A DNA stretch of 10,625 bases from CAJBLF01 sp041679065. GTDB taxonomy: Bacteria; Patescibacteriota; Gracilibacteria; Absconditabacterales; Absconditicoccaceae. Below are positions 7,138-10,625 of this stretch, piece by piece. The stretch covers positions 1-10,625 of the forward strand of contig JBBABI010000040.1 of assembly GCA_041679065.1 (NCBI GenBank), written 5' to 3'. Positions within the stretch are counted from its first letter, which is position 1. Each line of letters begins with the position of its first letter. The notes below the pieces were generated by a model. The model was not told the DNA's origin. It made no database searches and was given only the letters and a program-made list of their open reading frames with translations. The position numbers and the translations under genes were made by a program.

Positions 7138-7758
7138 ATGCTCAAAAAGCAGATTATCCAAAAGTATGTTACTGTAGATGATATTTTTCATGTCATCGGA
7201 CATAATCCGAGTGTTTTTGTCGGGATGGTCATCAAGACACTTCTTTTTCTCCTAGTGTTTTATGTAGTCTATTATTTTCTTGCGCAATATGTTGTCTGGC
7301 CATTGCTTCCGCGGGTTTTTGCGATTTTGGGAGTGGGATTTTTTATCAAATATATGGTAGACTTCTTTAATCTGTATCTGGATGCCTTATTGCTTTCCAA
7401 AGAATGAATGACGCTTTTTCTACGGGATGGCCTGCTCAAACATAAAGCGGATTTTTTTGAATGGAATAGGATAGAAACAGTGTCCTATCTCTATCATACT
7501 ATTTGGGATAAGATTTTTTCCAAATGAGATCTGATGATTAAGCTTGATCGTGATATAGAGTTCCCTTTTGAAAATGTAAGTTCTCCTCAAAAACAAATGG
7601 CGAGGATATTGAAATACAAAGAACAGTTTGCTACTTCAAATCCACAAAAAGAGCTGGATATGAATGATGAAAAAATATCCATTTTGGCTGAAGCACTTGG
7701 TGAAGTGGTGAAGGAGTATCTTGAAAAGAAAGATGCTGAGCAAGAGGAAGAATACTAA
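7138..7758 (+). CDS. Membrane protein with bacterial PH-like domain (206 aa)
   Basis: Two TGA-glycines (codons 90 and 130) join what the standard code shows as three pieces. Residues about 25-48 and 55-76 are two membrane helices with a short turn. Residues 90-150 resemble a bacterial PH domain: MTLFLRDGLLKHKADFFEWN, then IETVSY, then FSKGDLMIKL, then FPFENVSSPQK. The order, including the central Gly and the P near the end, is that of the bPH2-type fold. The tail (about 165-206) is acidic and helical. PH-like membrane proteins of this kind are uncharacterised. ATG 7138 is chosen because the protein then begins MLKKQIIQKYVTVDD; a GTG at 7084 is an alternative adding 18 residues. It follows rpmE after a repeat-filled gap and ends in TAA. 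Confidence 0.8.
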
Positions 7759-7810
7759 AAAAGTGGAAACGTTGAAAGGTGGAAATATTGAGAGATTATG
7801 CCCAATTTTT

Positions 7811-9064
7811 TTATAAAAGCTTCAATTGCTTCAATATGGTTTCATATTTATCATAATCGGCTTCATGCTTTTTGTGTAAATATGACTTCAGGATATCTTT
7901 CCGATCTGCGAAACCAGTGGAAAGATTTTTGGCGGAAATTTCGAAATTCTTCAACAGCTCATTAAGCTCAATGGATTCTTTCTTAAGTTTAACATCTTTT
8001 ATTTTTATGCGCAGATTTTCAGTGATGTAGTCATTGATCTTTTGGTAATCGATGTTGTCTGTCTTGATGGAGAGGGAAATGGTTTTGAGGTCGGTTTTGG
8101 TGTCGATGAATTCAATGTTCCGTTCTTCGAATTTTAGATTCTTGCTATTTTCTTCACTGATGTTTTTTATCTCGTCATTAAGAGCAACTTCGTCAATCGC
8201 TTGGCCTTTCCGTTCCATGAAAATATACGGATTGACTGCTATTTCACTGGCTTGAAGCTGTTGTTTGGTTATATCGTATTTCCGCAAGAATTTATTCTGG
8301 TTGACTTCCAGGGGAGTGGTAGACCGTACACTGCCTAGACAGACGTAGTTGGTGTGTGCGAAACTCTGATGCAGATGTCAGGAGATAAGTTTGACGTTCT
8401 TTTCTTTCAAAATATCTTCGTGCAATGCTACATCCTTGTAATTGAATTTAGACTTCTGCCCCGGAAATTTTACGTTGTTGATGTAATAGTGATGGATGAT
8501 GAGGAGATCTTTTTTCCCTTGGATTTCCGATCGGAGATATTCATTGAGGTGTGCAGAGAGGAGTTCATTTTTGTTTTTGGAGGATTTTAGAAGATCAAGG
8601 GTTCATTGGATATTGGGTGCGAGCTTCGCAAACCCCCTTGGCTTCGGCGTTGCTCAGCCATCCCCCCTTAACAGGGAGGAGTCGATTATATAAGGTAGAA
8701 AGAGAATTTCTTGTCATTCTATACTATGATAAGCCGGCTGGGTGATGAAGAATATTTTTCCTTGATTATGCATAATCTGATTGATGATATCAAAGGCTTT
8801 TTTCCCTTCTTCGAAGACGAAAGAATTGCCCAGCCGGTCATGATTTCCAGCGAGGACATAGACATATTTGCCTTCCTGCACGAGCTTAAGGAGTAAATGA
8901 TACAAGCTAAGCAATGCATTCCTGTCGTAGGAAAAATGATAGACAAAATCTCCGCAGAAAATGATATTTTTCTCTCCAGGATGCTGGTCTATGTATTTCT
9001 CAAGTGCTGTGGTGATGGCGTCTTGATAACGTGCATTGATATGGATATCGCCTATGAGTAGCAT
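7811..9064 (-). CDS. Calcineurin-like metallophosphoesterase, Mre11/SbcD-related (417 aa)
   Basis: All metal-binding motifs of the family are present in order: GDIHIN (D6, H8), CGDF (D39), GNHDR (N74, H75, D76), IIHHYY (H191/H192) and GHLHQS (H230, H232). The two-metal active site is therefore intact and the enzyme should cleave phosphodiester or phosphomonoester bonds; similarity to DNA-repair nucleases of the Mre11/SbcD group is suggestive only. Four TGA-glycines occur (117, 137, 154, 229). The last is the Gly of GHLH itself, a strong confirmation of the code. Residues about 270-417 are a charged, helix-rich C-terminal domain with no recognised motif. Residues about 130-156 are encoded by a G+C-rich segment unlike the rest of the gene. 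No SbcC-like partner is in the window. It converges on the PH-like gene (52-nt gap) and ends in TAA. Confidence 0.92.
8612..8670. repeat. G+C-rich repeat-like segment inside the metallophosphoesterase gene
   Basis: About 55 bp with over 60% G+C by count lies in otherwise AT-rich coding DNA. It contains the palindrome GCGAGCTTCGC (8620-8630), C-runs and a TGGCT/AGCCA inverted pair. It keeps the reading frame and contributes the peptide GDGGATPKPRGFAKLAP, with one TGA-glycine. GAGCTTCGC recurs at 5963-5971. Confidence 0.5.
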
Positions 9065-9319
9065 GGGAATGAATAATGAATAATGAGTCCTTTGCAGGAC
9101 TAAAGTAATGTCGGTGTTTTTTTATTGTCATTGCGATCCGCCACGGCGGCGGAGCAATCTATATTAGATTCTATATAAAATCCTCTTAAAAAAAAGTCAT
9201 ATTTTGGATTTGTTTTCTGTCTATAAGTGACTATATTTCTTTGAGTGCAGAGTTTAGAGTTCAGAATGCAGAATTTATGACTTTAAATATTATTCTTTAC
9301 TTGGTTTCGACTTTTCATT
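9065..9319. other. Divergent gap with hairpins and short repeats
   Basis: This 255-nt region separates the divergent metallophosphoesterase and PEBP genes. It holds a GAATAAT tandem (about 9070-9084), the hairpin AGTCCT/AGGACT (9086-9101), the G+C-rich inverted repeat at 9127-9170 and imperfect GAGTGCAGA/CAGAATGCAG repeats (about 9243-9272). No coding sequence, RNA gene or convincing promoter was seen. Confidence 0.6.
9127..9170. repeat. GTCATTGCGA...GCAATCT inverted-repeat element
   Basis: TTGC-GA-TCCGCC (9131-9142) pairs with GGCGGA-GCAA (9148-9157) around a 5-nt loop, with a two-base bulge. Directly after it AATCTA and TAGATT form a second 6-bp stem (9156-9170). The outline GTCATTGCGA...GGAGCAATCT is like the small dispersed repeats found between genes in many bacteria. 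It is a compositional island of G+C in an AT-rich gap. Confidence 0.7.
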
Positions 9320-10030
9320 ATGAAAAGAACGATTATGATAATCTTACTAGTTCTTTCGTCGTTGGCGATTGCCATGCTTGCTATCAGATTTTTCAGTGGT
9401 CCTGAAGATACGTGGATTTGCAATCAAGGCGAATGGATTACACATTGAAAGCCATCGGCTCCTATGCCAGTGACCTGATGTAAAATTACGAATTACGAAT
9501 GAGAAATTACGGATGACGAATGACAAATTACGAATACCGAAACTGCTTCTCGTTGAGATTCTTTTTATCATATAACCAATTCACCCATGCGTATACTTGC
9601 TGAACGAAACAACAACGAATTTCTTCCCAAAGCGTATACGTGTGAGGGGATAGGAAGTTTTCCTGAATTATCTGTCCAGGAGATTCCCTTGGATGCACAA
9701 TCATTAGTGCTTATTGCAGATGATCCAGATTCTTTTGGGAGTGTGTGGTACCATTTGTTAGTAGCTAATATCCCTATTTCCGCTCAATCGATGAATATCA
9801 CTTCTGTTCAATTTTCTGGAGCTATCATTGGTCAGAATTCTCGATGAGAACTCGGTCGATGAGCGCCTTGTCCTCCCCGCGGTGTCCATAGATATACATT
9901 CAAGGTATATGCACTTAACAAAAATCTTCCCCTATCTACATGATTTTCTACGGAAGCGTTATTGAAAATGATGGAATGAAATATTCTCGCTCAAGCGGAG
10001 ATTATAGGATTGTATCAGAAAGGGAAATAG
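9320..10030 (+). CDS. Membrane-anchored PEBP-family (YbhB/YbcL-like) protein (236 aa)
   Basis: With nine TGA-glycines the whole 711-bp frame is open to a TAG. Residues 5-25 form a signal anchor. A short conserved-looking module WICNQGEWITHGKPSAPMP (32-50) follows and then Cys54; this module precedes PEBP domains in other CPR proteins as I recall it. A linker of three heptads (55-75) leads to a phosphatidylethanolamine-binding-protein domain (about 90-233). Its hallmarks are PKAYTCEG (103-110), the ligand-pocket DDPD (134-137), VWYHLLVANIP, APCPPRGVHRYTFKVYAL (182-199) and a C-terminal LAQAEIIGLY helix. The domain should face outside; PEBP proteins bind anionic groups, but the bacterial role is unsettled. 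A standard-code reading would start at Met90 and stop at residue 175, losing both ends. The last part of the gene converges on murC. Confidence 0.9.
9482..9544 (+). repeat. Three codon-phased 21-bp repeats in the PEBP linker
   Basis: The pattern xAAATTACGRATNACGAATGA recurs at 9482, 9503 and 9524 with a period of exactly 21 bp. It encodes the heptads KITNYEG, EITDDEG and QITNTET. The first two heptads end in TGA, here glycine. The sequence resembles intergenic minisatellite filler. Confidence 0.85.
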
Positions 10031-10080
10031 AATTTTAAATTTTCAATTTCTAATTTTTAATTGTCATCCTGGCAGGCAGG

Positions 10081-10126
10081 TTTAAGAATTTAAGATTCAT
10101 TCTTAAATTTAAAAATTTTTAAATTT
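10081..10126. terminator. Hairpin and 22-bp palindrome between convergent genes
   Basis: TTTAAGAAT (10081-10089) pairs with ATTCTTAAA (10099-10107) around a 9-nt loop. It is followed on the plus strand by a perfect 22-bp AT palindrome (10105-10126) that overlaps the murC stop. Lying between convergent PEBP and murC genes, it could end transcription in both directions: on the plus strand the stem is followed by T-rich DNA. The adjoining 10031-10080 is AT-rich filler plus a GTCATCCTGGCAGGCAGG patch. Confidence 0.5.
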
Positions 10127-10625
10127 TAAAATTCTTCCTGACGAGGAAGTCTATGTCTCCCGCTGAATAGATGACAACGGTTTCTCATTTTTTTGCTTCG
10201 TTTATTTTTTGGATGATTTTTTTCGGATCATCAATGTAAATGCCTCAGCAGGCTTCGGCGAAGGTATCGCCTAATTCTTTCAGTGTCTTGATATGTTTTA
10301 ATTCTTTTTTTTTCTTGATAAGTTCTTGGAGATTTTCTCTCGCTGCGTAGATGTCATAAATCGTCACTTCGTCGTATCCTTTCATGCTCTTGATGAAATT
10401 ATTCCGTCCTAAGATCACTCTATTGATCTGATGCGGTTGGAAGATAACTTTAATCTTCTGCTTAGGAAATCTCTCTTTCAATGCTTGGTAGCCGAGCGCG
10501 ATAGACGATGCCATGTGGCCGTAATCGCTGAAAATTTTAGCTCAGTTTTTATTTGATCATAATAATTCCATTCTCCTTCGGAGTCATCTAAAATTTTCGA
10601 GTGCAGAATGCAGCCCCGCAGTTCT
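10119..10625 (-). CDS. murC: UDP-N-acetylmuramate--L-alanine ligase, C-terminal part (168 aa visible)
   Basis: MurC joins L-alanine to UDP-MurNAc, the first peptide step of cytoplasmic peptidoglycan synthesis. The gene is cut by the window edge, so the N-terminal and most of the central ATP-binding domain are missing. What remains matches the C-terminal Mur ligase domain: ENFRGLRRRMELLG, FSDYGH (usual motif DDYGHHP), IKVIFQPHQINR, VTIYDIYAARE and VVIYSAGDIDFLVRKNF. Five TGA-glycines occur (in FRG, LLG, KNG, ACG and KKG). The position after GH is Met-Ala rather than the common His-Pro, which is odd because that His is well conserved in MurC. MurC-like paralogues such as Mpl also share the fold, but DIYAARE favours MurC. 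The frame is open to the right edge and ends in TAA inside an AT palindrome. Confidence 0.9.

Noticed and set aside
8354..8896. Plus-strand ORFs over the metallophosphoesterase
   Set aside because: Antisense to a gene with all five metal-binding motifs; no family resemblance.
9347..9571. Minus-strand ORF with repeated FVIRNF peptide
   Set aside because: It is the antisense reading of the 21-bp repeats in the PEBP linker; repeats give open frames on both strands.
10600..10614. GAGTGCAGAATGCAG in murC shared with the gap at 9243-9272
   Set aside because: Short, imperfect match, and the murC copy encodes an ordinary-looking peptide; likely chance.

Overview
This window reads as a low-G+C bacterial chromosome segment in which UGA is a glycine codon, not a stop (translation table 25). 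Read with the standard code, most genes break into short pieces. Read with TGA=Gly, they join into 14 coherent genes ending only in TAA or TAG, with about 54 in-frame TGA codons in 13 of them. The key proof comes from invariant glycines: TGA encodes the Gly of GTIRGDYAH in nucleoside diphosphate kinase, of MQKGIH at the start of ribosomal protein L31, and of the metal-binding GHLH motif of a metallophosphoesterase. Known users of this code are the Patescibacteria/CPR lineages Gracilibacteria and Absconditabacteria (SR1). The window alone does not separate these two.

Layout. Positions 8-5921 are a minus-strand cluster, listed here in transcription order: a 625-aa secreted SLH-domain surface protein, a 139-aa two-TM protein, a possible small overlapping ORF, ruvB, a 161-aa anchored protein, a 170-aa cysteine-rich membrane protein, a 138-aa four-TM protein, a DUF5652-type membrane protein and a 165-aa cysteine-rich lipoprotein. 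A divergent control region (5922-6194) separates it from a plus-strand group: ndk, rpmE (L31) and a PH-like membrane protein (6195-7758). Convergent to that group is a 417-aa metallophosphoesterase on the minus strand (7811-9064). A repeat- and hairpin-rich gap follows, then a plus-strand membrane-anchored PEBP (YbhB/YbcL-like) protein (9320-10030). The 3' half of murC, on the minus strand, runs off the right edge.

Functionally the window mixes housekeeping genes (ruvB for recombination, ndk for nucleotides, rpmE for the ribosome, murC for peptidoglycan) with a set of small envelope proteins and one surface-layer-type protein. No tRNA, rRNA, CRISPR array, IS element or phage gene was seen. 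Shine-Dalgarno sequences are essentially absent before the starts. Gaps are filled with AT-rich, minisatellite-like direct repeats. In two genes, repeat-like DNA lies inside the reading frame: a G+C-rich segment in the metallophosphoesterase and 21-bp repeats in the PEBP linker.
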